Below, one piece after another: positions 26,901-34,852 of a stretch of DNA of 64,000 nt. The stretch comes from an uncultured Gammaproteobacteria bacterium (GTDB lineage Bacteria; Pseudomonadota; Gammaproteobacteria; Xanthomonadales; Xanthomonadaceae), in the NCBI GenBank assembly GCA_946885735.1, contig CAMPGW010000005.1, positions 3,880-67,879 on the forward strand, given 5' to 3'. Below the pieces are notes generated by a model, which was not told the DNA's origin, searched no databases, and saw nothing but the letters and a program-made list of their open reading frames with translations. The position numbers were made by a program, and so were the translations under genes. Within the stretch, counting starts at the first letter, position 1. Each line of letters starts with the position of its first letter.

Positions 26901-27039
26901 CCTGCGCGGGCGTGACGTCGGGGAAGGCATCGATGGGCACATTGCGCACCGCGCTGATCCCGAGGAAAGCGATCACCGCGAAGGCAATGAGGATGAGGAA
27001 CTTGTAGCGCAGGGACAGTTCGACCAGGCCGTTCAACAT
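23926..27039 (-). CDS. czcA: CzcA-type heavy-metal RND efflux pump
   Basis: The 1037-residue inner-membrane RND transporter uses proton flow to drive Zn/Co/Cd through the CzcCBA tunnel out of the cell. Twelve membrane segments are arranged in two repeats, with large periplasmic loops. The proton-relay segment is visible as LMSLAGLAIGIGMMVDGAVVMVEN. Family hallmarks are PIDAFPDVTPAQVNIYTESPG near the N-terminus and MPQLQEGSIMWRVTGIPSTS. The length is normal for HME-RND pumps (about 1040). It is followed by the PII-like gene with a 4-bp overlap. Confidence 0.96.
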   Translation of the reverse strand: MLNGLVELSLRYKFLILIAFAVIAFLGISAVRNVPIDAFPDVTPAQVNIYTESPGLAAEDVEQLLTTPVESALAGLPKVQEIRSVSLFGLSYVSVYFEDDMDIYFARQLVNERLQEIGDRLPEGYGKPSMGPNSSGLGQVFWYTVERAPGVTKQQVSDMDLRTWQEWTVRLVLRTAPGVDDVTSWGGGEREYQVHIDPQRLYARGLSFADVIAALPANNGQVGGNVMDVGQEQFLVRGLGLLKSVEDIGAIVLKADHGVPVYLRDVARVMEAPAPRFGAVTRDGQEVVLGMGLARINENAKDVVEALKTKLEVVRKALPEGMVIKPIYERTDLVNKAVGTAVRALVEGSLLVALILFLFLGELRSALVVIVTLPLAMLIAFIGMGQVGLSANLMSLAGLAIGIGMMVDGAVVMVENAFRIMAERLEHGEKVDRTSAVLEAAREVANPITFAIVIIIVVFLPLFSLQGLEGKMFKPMAFNIAFAMAGSMLLSLTLIPVLASMILKPKPERDTWLVARIKRGYRPLLDKALARKRVVVISAGTALLASLALFPFLGKEFMPQLQEGSIMWRVTGIPSTSLNESIRTSNTIAEAFKRFPEVDTTLAMIGRAEKGETADVNYMEIYTALKPQDEWKTGRDIQDLEQAMQETLEQVVPNVVPGYTQPIQMRVEELISGVRATLALKLYGEDLQQLDQLSGQLKTALSKVPGVADLSLEANVGKPQIRIQVNRQELARHGMNAEEVLTIVRNGLGGEPVSVLLDGVKRFDIAVRLSGQTRGSVQALRQIPLRTSTGAVVPLSEVAEVSVAEGYSFVRREQLQRYAVIQMDVRGRDIDGFVKEAQGVIDQQVKLPAGYWIEWGGAFENQQRALAKLALIVPVTIFFIFVLLYTAFNSVKYAALILANVPFATIGGLVALFVTGQYLSVPSAIGFIAVFGVAMLNGIVLVSFLNELRDKGLSVREAVIQGTALRLRPVLMTASVAVLGLVPMLLSQGVGAETQRPLATVVVGGLISSTLLTLILLPVLYEWMENRAERKAQENNA

Positions 27040-27069
27040 GGCGTGACCTCCCTCACAGCGCGGAGGCGA

Positions 27070-28242
27070 TCAGTGGCCATGACCCTCTCCCAACTGTGCC
27101 TTGAGGATCTGCGACTTGACCGCGAAGGCGCCGGCGACCACGACCACATCGCCGGGCTTCAAGCCCTCGCGAATCACGGTGCGATCCCCAATGACTTCGC
27201 CCAGGCGCACGGTGACGGGCGCGAGCGCGCCCTTGTCATCGCGACGGAACACCACGGTCTCGCCTTCAATCTGCACGATGGCATCGGTGGGCACCGCCAG
27301 CGGCGTCATCGTTTGACCGGGCGCGGACGCGCCCGCGGCTTCGAAGAACACCTCGACGAAGTCGCCGCCATGCAGGCGGTCGTCGTCGTTGCGCACCTCG
27401 ATCCGAACCGAGGCATTGCGCGTGGCATCCGAGGTGCGGTGCGCACTGCGTAGCACCTTGCCCGGCACGCGCCGGCCGCCGATCACCACCGTGGCCTGGC
27501 TGCCCGGGGCGATGCGCACTTCCATGCCCGAGGGCAACTTGGCATCCACCCACACAACCGATTCATCGACCAGGCGGAACAGCGTCTTGCCCGGCTCGAT
27601 GCGCTCGCCGACCACGAACTCGTCTTCGGTGATGCGGCCGGCGTGGGGCGCGGTGAGGGTGAACTCGCCGTTGCTGCGGCCGGCCGCGGTGCCGGGCAGG
27701 CCGTAAGCGCGGGCGGTGGCGCGCGCACGTTCCACCGCGACTTGCGCCTCGGTGATGCGGCGACCGGAGACCGCTTCGCGTCCCAAGGCCGAGACCCGCG
27801 ACCACTCCTGCTCGGCGATCTTGAGGTTCGCCTGGGCATCGGCGACCTCGACGCTGGACAGCGTGACGAGCGGCGCGCCCGCGCGCACTTCATCGCCCAG
27901 GCGCGCATGGCGACGCACCACCAGCGATTCGACGCGCGGGGTGATCAGCGTGGTGCCGTAGGCGTTGTCGACGACTTCGCCCGGCGCCCGCAGGTCTTCG
28001 CTGAGCGTGGTGGGTTGCACCGCCGCCAGCACTATGCCGGCGGCCTTGAGCGCCGCCGCGTCCATCACGACGGCTTGCGCCGCGCCTTCTTCGTGTTCTT
28101 CGCCGCCTTCTTCGGCGTGTTCGCCTTCACCGGCGGCCGCCGCCTCGGGGGCGTCCTTGGAGCAGGCCGCCAGCGCCAGCGACAGCACGGTCGCGGCGAG
28201 CAGGGCGAGGGGAGTCTTCACAGTCATGGTGTCGTTTCTCAT
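27070..28242 (-). CDS. czcB: CzcB periplasmic adaptor of the metal efflux pump
   Basis: The 390-residue membrane-fusion protein links CzcA to CzcC. It is a lipoprotein (lipobox LAAC, Cys27) with a Glu/His-rich segment after the signal (GEGEHAEEGGEEHEEG), likely metal binding. The barrel-sandwich and helical-hairpin regions follow (VVDNAYGTTLITPRVESLV; ADAQANLKIAEQEWSRVSAL), and the end of the protein is a RND adaptor beta-barrel. The start is the ATG that overlaps the czcC stop; a second ATG 15 bp inside is possible. A longer frame upstream lies within czcC and is not used. Confidence 0.93.
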   Translation of the reverse strand: MRNDTMTVKTPLALLAATVLSLALAACSKDAPEAAAAGEGEHAEEGGEEHEEGAAQAVVMDAAALKAAGIVLAAVQPTTLSEDLRAPGEVVDNAYGTTLITPRVESLVVRRHARLGDEVRAGAPLVTLSSVEVADAQANLKIAEQEWSRVSALGREAVSGRRITEAQVAVERARATARAYGLPGTAAGRSNGEFTLTAPHAGRITEDEFVVGERIEPGKTLFRLVDESVVWVDAKLPSGMEVRIAPGSQATVVIGGRRVPGKVLRSAHRTSDATRNASVRIEVRNDDDRLHGGDFVEVFFEAAGASAPGQTMTPLAVPTDAIVQIEGETVVFRRDDKGALAPVTVRLGEVIGDRTVIREGLKPGDVVVVAGAFAVKSQILKAQLGEGHGH

Positions 28243-29525
28243 GGCGTGCCTTCCAGTCCGGCCCAGCGCTCGAGCTGGCCAGTGGCGGCGAGGTAATCGG
28301 TAAAGCCGCGCCACAGGCGAGCTTCGAGCTCGGCGCCGGCCAATTCGGTATCCAGGGTCTGCTTGAGCTGCAGCAAGTAGTCGGCGGTGGACACATCGCC
28401 TTCGCGCCACAAACGCTCGAGCAGCTCGGCTCGGCGTGCGGTGTCCGTGCCCTTGCTCTTGCTCCAGCGTAGCCACGCGGCGTGCGCGGCGGCGTAGCTG
28501 CTGATCGCGCGACGCTGTTCGGCGGCCAGCACCAGCTGCACGCGGGCGGCTTCGGCTTCGGCCGCGGTCGCGTCGGCTTGCGCCGCGAGCAGTTCCGCGC
28601 GGTAGGAGTTGCGCACGAACAGCGGCACGCTCACCGACACGCCCACGACGTTGTCTTGCACCGGGCCGTAGTCCACGCGCCCACCGCGCACGCCCACCGT
28701 GGGATCGGCGATGCGATTGCGCTTGGCCACGTCGATCTCGGCCTGCGCCACCGCCGCCGCGGCTTGCGCCGCCTGCCACTCGGGCAATTGTTCGACTGCG
28801 ACCGCGATCGCGTCAGGTTTGGGCAGCGCATTGCTGGGCAAGGCCAACGTGGTGGCTGCGGCGGGGTCGCCGCCCACGGCGCGGAACAGGCTCTCGGCCT
28901 CGGCCAGCTCGGCCAGCAGCTGCGATTGCTCAGCCTCGGCCTCGTCGCGCGCCAGCAGCGCCAAATCGCGCTCCAGGCCCGAGACATCGCCGGCGGTGAA
29001 CTGCTTGTCGGCCAGGCCCGCAAAGCGCGTCACTAGCGCCAAGCGGCGTTCGCCAATGCGCACGCGCTCCTGGGCGGTGGTGAGCGCCGCCCAGCTGGAG
29101 AACCACTGCCGCGTGAAATCACGCCGGCGAAGGTGCGCCTCGGCGCTGACTTGGTCGCGGCGCGCCGTGGCCGCGCCGGTGCGGGCCCGGCGCTTGCCGT
29201 TCACGTCCAACGTGAGCGAGATGCCCGCAGTGGTGGTGCGATCGACGCCCTCGCGCTCGGCATCCAGGTCGATCTCTGGGTTGTAAAGCGGGCGGCGCGC
29301 CGCGTCGACGCGGGCATCGGCGGCGTCGAGCGTGGCCTCGGTTTGCTGGGACTGCGGATGCGCCTCCCAGGCCGCACGCAGCGCTTGCCGCACAGACGCG
29401 GGCGCCAAACCGACAGCAGGCGGGGTGGAAGTGGCCAACGCGGGGGTCGCGAGGCTGCAGAGCAGCCACGCCAAACACGTCAGCCGCCCGACTCGACCGA
29501 GTCGGGACAGATGAAAAACAAACAT
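28239..29525 (-). CDS. czcC: CzcC outer-membrane efflux channel
   Basis: The 428-residue TolC-family protein forms the outer-membrane duct of the CzcCBA exporter. It has a signal peptide ending in TPALA, two OEP repeats of long coiled helices (for example ETLDAADARVDAARRPLYNPEIDLDAEREG in the first) and the usual PLFVRNSYRAELLAAQADATAAEAEAARVQ segment in the second. It is the first structural gene of czcCBA, transcribed leftward, and overlaps czcB by 4 bp. No czcRS or merR-type regulator gene is seen nearby. Confidence 0.93.
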   Translation of the reverse strand: MFVFHLSRLGRVGRLTCLAWLLCSLATPALATSTPPAVGLAPASVRQALRAAWEAHPQSQQTEATLDAADARVDAARRPLYNPEIDLDAEREGVDRTTTAGISLTLDVNGKRRARTGAATARRDQVSAEAHLRRRDFTRQWFSSWAALTTAQERVRIGERRLALVTRFAGLADKQFTAGDVSGLERDLALLARDEAEAEQSQLLAELAEAESLFRAVGGDPAAATTLALPSNALPKPDAIAVAVEQLPEWQAAQAAAAVAQAEIDVAKRNRIADPTVGVRGGRVDYGPVQDNVVGVSVSVPLFVRNSYRAELLAAQADATAAEAEAARVQLVLAAEQRRAISSYAAAHAAWLRWSKSKGTDTARRAELLERLWREGDVSTADYLLQLKQTLDTELAGAELEARLWRGFTDYLAATGQLERWAGLEGTP

Positions 29526-29589
29526 GCAAAGAATCCTCTAAGCGAGCGTCTTGCCGGTCGCGTTGCGCGCCGGAGCGAAAGGACGGGGC

Positions 29590-29964
29590 TTAGAGGATGG
29601 GTGGACGCAACTCTTGTACGGGTCGGACCGTGCGCACGCTCACCGTCACGAGGGGGAGTTCGGGGGCGCGAGCAAGGGCCATACGCGGCAAGACGTCGGG
29701 GACCAAAGTCGCCACGTGGTGGCAATGGCAGTCGACGCAGCCGCCGGCGGAGATCGGCTCGGGGGGACTGCCGTCATCGCCGGTGTCCACCGCCACGCTC
29801 GCGGACGCGTGCTCGGCCGGCGACAGGCCGGCGTCGCCGAAGTCGTGCGTGGCGCAGGCCGCCACAACGCCGACCTTCAGCAAAAACACCACCAGCACCA
29901 ACGCAATCAGTCGCGTTGAGGCGCGCAGGCGGGTCAGCAGGGTCGTGGCGAGGCGGGGGGACAC
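29590..29964 (-). CDS. CzcI-like small secreted protein
   Basis: The 124-residue protein has an N-terminal hydrophobic segment (LIALVLVVFLLKVGVVAA) and a Cys/His-rich motif, CVDCHCHHVATL, in the mature part. Small secreted His-rich proteins before czcC are called CzcI and are thought to modulate the pump, but similarity here is only in layout, so the name is tentative. The start is GTG without a clear ribosome site. It lies 64 bp upstream of czcC and is probably the first gene of the metal operon. Confidence 0.6.
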   Translation of the reverse strand: MSPRLATTLLTRLRASTRLIALVLVVFLLKVGVVAACATHDFGDAGLSPAEHASASVAVDTGDDGSPPEPISAGGCVDCHCHHVATLVPDVLPRMALARAPELPLVTVSVRTVRPVQELRPPIL

Positions 29965-30020
29965 GGGCGCTAGTCTATCGGCACCCGGCGGCGATACACA
30001 ATTTCATTCAGGTCCGAGGC

Positions 30021-30521
30021 CTAGGGTTCAGCTGCCGCGGGTGGTTCCTCGTCGGCATGGACATCGGATTCGGCGTCGAATTCGCTGACGGCGAAGACGG
30101 GCTGATCGCCCTGCGTGCCCATCAGCAGCACGTAGAGTTCGACGGCAGCGCCCGCGGGGACTTCCGTCTGGAGCTGCTCCACCAGGACCTGCTGGATCGG
30201 CATCCAGTAGCGCGTCTGGGCTTGCTCGACCTCGACTTCCTGTTCGAAGACGGTGGCGGTGTCGGCCGGGTGCCCCATCGTTTTCGCCCAGCTGGCGATG
30301 AAATCCCGGCGAGGCTTTGCCACTGGCCGGAAGCTGCCGGTAAACGTGACCGGGGTGCGAAAACGCGTTTCGCCTTCCGCCAGCCAGTCTGCGGGGTGCG
30401 GGGGTAGGGCGGAGACGATCTGCGCGAGCGCGGCCGGGTGGTAGGCGTCGTAGTCGAAGGGCTGCGCGGCCGCAGCGGTGCAAGCCAGGAGAAGCAACAA
30501 GGCGATGCGCGCGATCGTCAT
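30021..30521 (-). CDS. Hypothetical secreted protein
   Basis: A 166-residue protein with a signal peptide (MTIARIALLLLLACTAAAA) and a mature acidic domain with VFEQEVEVEQAQTRYWMPIQQVLVEQL and a C-terminal Asp/Glu/Ala-rich tail. The family is not recognised. It is periplasmic or exported. It lies upstream of the czcI-like gene on the same strand and is divergent from the YkgJ-like gene at 30660; 56 bp separate it from the czcI-like gene. A part in metal handling is only suggested by position. Confidence 0.6.
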   Translation of the reverse strand: MTIARIALLLLLACTAAAAQPFDYDAYHPAALAQIVSALPPHPADWLAEGETRFRTPVTFTGSFRPVAKPRRDFIASWAKTMGHPADTATVFEQEVEVEQAQTRYWMPIQQVLVEQLQTEVPAGAAVELYVLLMGTQGDQPVFAVSEFDAESDVHADEEPPAAAEP

Positions 30522-30659
30522 TTTGGCACCGGGTGCGCAGGGTCGCACCTAGCATGCGCGCCCGCCAACGGAAACGATACGGCTGCCCTCCAGCGCGTTC
30601 AGCTTCAAGGGTCAACGCGCTTCTCAGCGTTTGCGACCCGCGCTCGCTATGCTCGGACA

Positions 30660-31259
30660 ATGGAACTGATCGACGAAAGCGAAGCCGACCCGCTGACCGC
30701 GCGCACGAACGCACAGCGTAATTTCGAACGCCTGCGAGAGGGATTGTCCCCGGCCATCCTCGCGCGTGAGGACGGACTGGCGACCGAGCTGGCCTCTCTG
30801 CCGGGAAGCCCGAGCAAACGCTTGCGCGCCTTGTACGCGGCCATGGCGGAGATCTCCGCGGCGGTCGAGCCGTTCGCGGCCTGTCGCGCCGGCTGCAGCA
30901 GCTGCTGTCATTACAACGTCAGCGTCTTTCCCTTGGAGGCGCGCTACATCGAAGAATGGAGCGGACACAAGCGCCTGCCGACGCCCGCGCCGGCGGCGGA
31001 TTTTCACGGGACGCCGTGTCCGTTCTTGAAGGGCGGTCAGTGCTCAATCTACGAAGTCCGGCCGATGGCCTGCCGCAAGCACTTCGCGATCACCCAGACC
31101 GCGTACTGGTGCGCGCCCGAGCGCTGCAACGACCAAGAGTTTCCGCTGGTGAATTTCACGTCCGCCTACGACGCCTTCGAAGCTATCATCGCGTCGGACC
31201 GTCGCGGTGAACCCCTCGACATGCGGCAGTGGTTTGGCACCACGGCGCGCAAGTCCTAG
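30660..31259 (+). CDS. YkgJ-family cysteine-cluster protein
   Basis: The 199-residue protein has the YkgJ (zinc- or iron-chelating) pattern: CRAGCSSCC (Cys75, 79, 82, 83), then CPFLKGGQCSIYEVRPMACRKHF and a further Cys pair in YWCAPERC. Such proteins bind metal through these cysteines; the in vivo role is unknown. The ATG at 30660 is the first that gives the family N-terminus; upstream in-frame sequence is the divergent promoter region. It is convergent with the SGNH hydrolase gene, 6 bp away. Confidence 0.82.
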   Translation: MELIDESEADPLTARTNAQRNFERLREGLSPAILAREDGLATELASLPGSPSKRLRALYAAMAEISAAVEPFAACRAGCSSCCHYNVSVFPLEARYIEEWSGHKRLPTPAPAADFHGTPCPFLKGGQCSIYEVRPMACRKHFAITQTAYWCAPERCNDQEFPLVNFTSAYDAFEAIIASDRRGEPLDMRQWFGTTARKS

Positions 31260-31265
31260 CGATGG

Positions 31266-32159
31266 CTAGCGCTTGGCGGCGGGCAGGCGCGCGGCGATGG
31301 CGTTGCGCCACTTGTCCGCGAGTTCGTGAAAACCCGTGCCGGTCGGGTGCATCTCGTCGAACCAGGACGCGGTCTGCGGCAACGTCCCGCGCAGATCCAC
31401 GAAATCAAACGCGCCGCCGAGTGCGGGATCGTCCCGCAAGGGCTCGAGCACCTTGGCTACGAAGCCGTCGATCAACAGGTGGGCAAACTCGCGCTGCGCG
31501 TCGAGCGTGGGTAACGCCCGCGCCACATGCGGCTCGATCCACGGACCGATGCTGCGCTTGAACAGCGCGATCGCGCCCAGGTTGGCGGCGGTGAGCTGCG
31601 CCGGCTGCCCCAAGCGAATCGGGTAGTCGTAGCTGTGCCCGAGGATCGGCACCGAGGGCTTGGCCTGGTGGAAGGCAGTGATTAGGCGGGTGTAAGCGGC
31701 GAGCACGTCGCCGAAGCGGCCAGTGTCCTCCACGCGGGTGAAGGCTTGCGCGGGCGTCATCGATCCGGCGTTGGCGAAGGCCTTCTTGAGGAAGTCGCCA
31801 ACGAAGTCGTTGCCGCCAGCGCTCAGCAACACCACGTCGAACTCGAAGGCGCGGAACCACGCGAGCAGATCCTTCACCTTCTTCGGCTTGAAGATCTCCG
31901 TGGCCAGATCGCCGCTGTGCTCGGCCCGAAAGAATAGGCCGCCCGAGCCGAACAAGGGCACACCGGCGGCCTCGTCTTCCGGCGTCGGGTAGACGATCCA
32001 GTCCAGGGTGTTCATCGACAAGGGCGTGGAAAACCACGAGTCGCCCTCGCAGAAGATGATCGGCGTGGTCTGGGCGAGGGCAGGGCGCCGTCGGATCGCG
32101 CGGTAGGTTTCGCGAAACTGACCGCGAAGCGACAGCATCATCGAGTGCGAACGCGGCAT
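31266..32159 (-). CDS. SGNH/GDSL-type hydrolase
   Basis: The 297-residue protein has the SGNH catalytic blocks: block I IIFCEGDSWFSTPLS (nucleophile Ser in GDSW), block III SAGGNDFVG (Asn), and block V WFDEMHPTGTGFHELAD (Asp-x-x-His). It may be a lipase, esterase or deacetylase; the substrate cannot be read. The start follows GAGGAG and lies 28 bp after the stop of the phospholipase-like gene, so it is the last gene of the ietA-ietS-cdn-cap15 operon. It has no signal peptide. Confidence 0.8.
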   Translation of the reverse strand: MPRSHSMMLSLRGQFRETYRAIRRRPALAQTTPIIFCEGDSWFSTPLSMNTLDWIVYPTPEDEAAGVPLFGSGGLFFRAEHSGDLATEIFKPKKVKDLLAWFRAFEFDVVLLSAGGNDFVGDFLKKAFANAGSMTPAQAFTRVEDTGRFGDVLAAYTRLITAFHQAKPSVPILGHSYDYPIRLGQPAQLTAANLGAIALFKRSIGPWIEPHVARALPTLDAQREFAHLLIDGFVAKVLEPLRDDPALGGAFDFVDLRGTLPQTASWFDEMHPTGTGFHELADKWRNAIAARLPAAKR

Positions 32160-32187
32160 GGCAGGCTCCTCGAAGTAGCCGGTGTGG

Positions 32188-33291
32188 TCAACGCGCGGCG
32201 GTGAAAGCTTCGCCCGCGGACGAGACCTTGGCCTCCGGCGCCAGCGCGAACACGCACGCGAAGTAGGGTTCGACCTCAGACCACGGCCGGCGCGCATCGA
32301 AAGCCTCGACCAGCGGGCGCCCCACATCGACGACGTCGGGGGCGCGCTGCAGTTGGCGATCCTTGGCCTCCATACTGTCGGCGGCGGCATGCGCGGTGTG
32401 GTCTTGCTGGCCGTAGGCGTGGAATTCGCGGATCTGACCCGGGGCGCGGTGGCTTTCGCCGTTGAGCTGGCAGCGTCCCGCAGGATCCGGCTGCCCGCGA
32501 TCGACGTGACCTTCAGCAAAACTGTCCTGGAGCATGTGCAACAAGCTGCCGAAGGCGACCTGGTCCACGCGGCGCTCGAGCAATGGGCTGCCTTGGATAA
32601 ACAGGTCGCGCACGTCCCACTCGGTGTAGCCGAAGGGCGCCTTGAATCCCGCGATCGGCACCTCGCGCAGCTTCATCGTACGCGGCCACTCGCGGATCGC
32701 CACGCGCCAGGTGAACTGCGCCCAGTCCATCATGTGCTGGCGGGTTTGTTCGGGCGCAATGTCACTGCCCGAGGCCATGCCATGCAGGAACTGCAGGTCG
32801 CCGAAGTGGGTGCGATACAGCAGGCCATCGCCGGGGCCGTAGACCTTACCTGCGGCCGCCTTCTTCTCGGCACTCTTGAACAACTGCAGCCAGCAGCTGG
32901 GCTGGGTTTGGAAGCGGATCGTCTGCGGTTTGCACAAGGTACCCGCGAGCTCGGCGTTGCTCAGGCGAAAGGGCGGGTCGTCGTTCCAACGCACCCCCAC
33001 CAGCACCGCCGCGTCGGCGGAGGCCGAGTCAGCGCCGCCGCACAAGGCCACGTCGCCATCGCAGCCGAAGATGCGCGTGGTGAGTTCTTCATGGATCGGA
33101 TCAGAAAAAAGCAGCGGGGCGCCGTACTGGGCGAGCTTGCGCTCGAGCCAGGCCATTCGGCTGTACGGTACGTTGAGCAGGCGCCGCTCTTCGGGTGCGG
33201 CTTCCGCATCCAACTGGAAACTGTGCGCCGGCTGGTAGGCCGACGCCGCGAGGGACGCCGCAACGGCGCCGAGCAGGAATGAGGCCTTCAC
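32188..33291 (-). CDS. Secreted protein resembling zinc-dependent phospholipase C
   Basis: The 367-residue protein has a signal peptide (VKASFLLGAVAASLAASAYQ). A helical core with QVAFGSLLHMLQDSFAEGHVDR resembles the His/Asp metal site of zinc-dependent phospholipase C and S1/P1-like folds, and a second His-containing segment is LLYRTHFGDLQFLHGM. Assignment rests on these patterns and is moderate. The GTG start overlaps the stop of the cap15-like gene (GTGA) and has a strong GGAGGA ribosome site. Such an exported enzyme inside a defence operon is unusual. Confidence 0.6.
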   Translation of the reverse strand: MKASFLLGAVAASLAASAYQPAHSFQLDAEAAPEERRLLNVPYSRMAWLERKLAQYGAPLLFSDPIHEELTTRIFGCDGDVALCGGADSASADAAVLVGVRWNDDPPFRLSNAELAGTLCKPQTIRFQTQPSCWLQLFKSAEKKAAAGKVYGPGDGLLYRTHFGDLQFLHGMASGSDIAPEQTRQHMMDWAQFTWRVAIREWPRTMKLREVPIAGFKAPFGYTEWDVRDLFIQGSPLLERRVDQVAFGSLLHMLQDSFAEGHVDRGQPDPAGRCQLNGESHRAPGQIREFHAYGQQDHTAHAAADSMEAKDRQLQRAPDVVDVGRPLVEAFDARRPWSEVEPYFACVFALAPEAKVSSAGEAFTAAR

Positions 33292-33938
33292 GATTTTCCT
33301 CCGGAGCCGGTGAAGTGGCGGTGTGCATCCTCGTATCGCGAGTAGAGCGTGGCCGTGCGCCCTTCGAAGGTCATGCGCCCGACGGTCTTGCGATCGGTCC
33401 AATACTCGGCGGTGATCGAATCGGGTTTGAACCTGGGCCCGTGCGTGCTCAGCAGCGCCGCACCGACATGGCGCTCACTACGCCCACCGCGCAGCTCCAC
33501 CCCAGGCGTGTTCGCGTAGACCACGGACACGTTGAATCGATTGCCGCAGGGCGTGGGCTCGATAGCGTGCGCAAGCAGGCACGATTCGGACTCCGGAGTC
33601 ATGAGGTGGATCTGCAACTTGGTCAGCGACTGCTCGATGGCAGCGTAGGCGGTAATCGGCGGGGCGCGCTCACCGGTTTCCGGGTTGACCCACTCGGACT
33701 GGAGGGTGACCTTCCAGGTGCCGCGCAGGTCGGGCCGATTGAACAACCAGCCTTGCAGCGGGCGTAGACGCCACAGCCACAACTCCATCGCCAGCGCTAC
33801 CACGACCAGCACGCTGACCACCGTCGTGAAGGGCGCCAGGTGCTGCCACGACACGGTCGTGCCTTGCACCTGAAGCACGATCCACCAGCACAACGTCGCC
33901 ACGCCGAGGGCCACGGTAATTTGCAAGCGAGTAAACAT
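33288..33938 (-). CDS. cap15: Cap15-like CBASS effector (two TM plus beta-barrel)
   Basis: The 216-residue protein has two membrane helices (about residues 7-27 and 38-56) followed by a beta-rich cytoplasmic domain. DLRGTWKVTLQSEWV starts the domain, and YWTDRKTVGRMTFEG (YWTDR at 179-183) is the hallmark of the S-2TM-beta/Cap15 family. In CBASS, Cap15 binds a cyclic dinucleotide in its beta-barrel, oligomerises and disrupts the inner membrane. It starts 2 bp after the CD-NTase stop and overlaps the next gene, so it is coupled to the CD-NTase. Confidence 0.87.
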   Translation of the reverse strand: MFTRLQITVALGVATLCWWIVLQVQGTTVSWQHLAPFTTVVSVLVVVALAMELWLWRLRPLQGWLFNRPDLRGTWKVTLQSEWVNPETGERAPPITAYAAIEQSLTKLQIHLMTPESESCLLAHAIEPTPCGNRFNVSVVYANTPGVELRGGRSERHVGAALLSTHGPRFKPDSITAEYWTDRKTVGRMTFEGRTATLYSRYEDAHRHFTGSGGKS

Positions 33939-33940
33939 GG

Positions 33941-34852
33941 TCAGGTCCCGATGTAGCGCAGGGCGCGGTCGACGAAGGCCTCGAACTGCGCGCGTTTGGT
34001 CTCATTGCCCTTGAGCAGATATTTGAACTCGCTCACTTCGCCCCATTCCCCGCACAAGGTCATGCTCGCCAGGTGGATGGAAAGGTAACGCAGCACCGCA
34101 TCTACATCCTCCAGCCAGCTGGCATACGTGAAACAGGAATTGGGCGCGTTCCAGATCATGCATTCGACGTTGAAGCCCTTGATCGGCTTGGCTTCGGCGA
34201 TGCCATCCTCATCCATGACGTTGCGCAGCTTCTTGATGATGCGCACCACAGCGCGGTAGGCCCGACGGGTATCGTCGTTCTTGCCATTGCCGTTCTCGTA
34301 GTGCTGCCTCGGCCATTCGGGCCGGTCGTAGAGGCGTTCAGGCCAGTTGACAATGCGCTCGTTGCTATCGGTCAGCAGCTCGACGCCGCATTGATAGCTG
34401 CCGTCCGCGTGGTAGCGACGGTGCACGAACAGCGGCACCACGTCGGCGTCGACTCGATAGGTGTTCTCGTGGATGTCGAAGGCTTTGTCGCCGCGCGCAA
34501 CGTGCGCGCGACCGAAGTAGCTGACCAAGGCCTTCTCGAGGTCGTTCTTGTACTCGGTGTAGCTGTAGGAGCCGTTGCTGATTCCGAAATCCGTGTCGCC
34601 CTTGCCTACCGGATACTCGGTGAAGAAGACGCCGCCGGTGTAGAGCACGCCGATATCGACGTCGCTGTCCTGGCGTACGTTCACGCGGTTGCGGTAGGAG
34701 CCTTGCACGAAGACCTTGGTCACCGAGGCGACCTTCGGGTCGGCGGCCAGCGCCTTCTTGATCGCTGTGATGGCGTTGTCGATGCGCGTGGCCTCGGTCG
34801 TACCCGGTGCCTGCGCCCAGCTGTTGAAGCGATCGTTCCAGTTCGTGCTCAT
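33941..34852 (-). CDS. CD-NTase of a CBASS-like system
   Basis: The 303-residue protein has the nucleotidyltransferase core of cGAS/DncV-like enzymes: Gly51-Ser52 (FVQGSYRNR), the metal pair Asp64 and Asp66 in QDSDVDIGVL, and the third acid in RVDADVVPLF (Asp137). It would make a cyclic di- or trinucleotide when phage infection is sensed. A C-terminal helical region follows (GFNVECMIWNAPN). The ATG overlaps the subtilase stop (ATGA). The direct downstream partner is a Cap15-like effector, giving a minimal type I CBASS. The product nucleotide cannot be predicted. Confidence 0.9.
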   Translation of the reverse strand: MSTNWNDRFNSWAQAPGTTEATRIDNAITAIKKALAADPKVASVTKVFVQGSYRNRVNVRQDSDVDIGVLYTGGVFFTEYPVGKGDTDFGISNGSYSYTEYKNDLEKALVSYFGRAHVARGDKAFDIHENTYRVDADVVPLFVHRRYHADGSYQCGVELLTDSNERIVNWPERLYDRPEWPRQHYENGNGKNDDTRRAYRAVVRIIKKLRNVMDEDGIAEAKPIKGFNVECMIWNAPNSCFTYASWLEDVDAVLRYLSIHLASMTLCGEWGEVSEFKYLLKGNETKRAQFEAFVDRALRYIGT

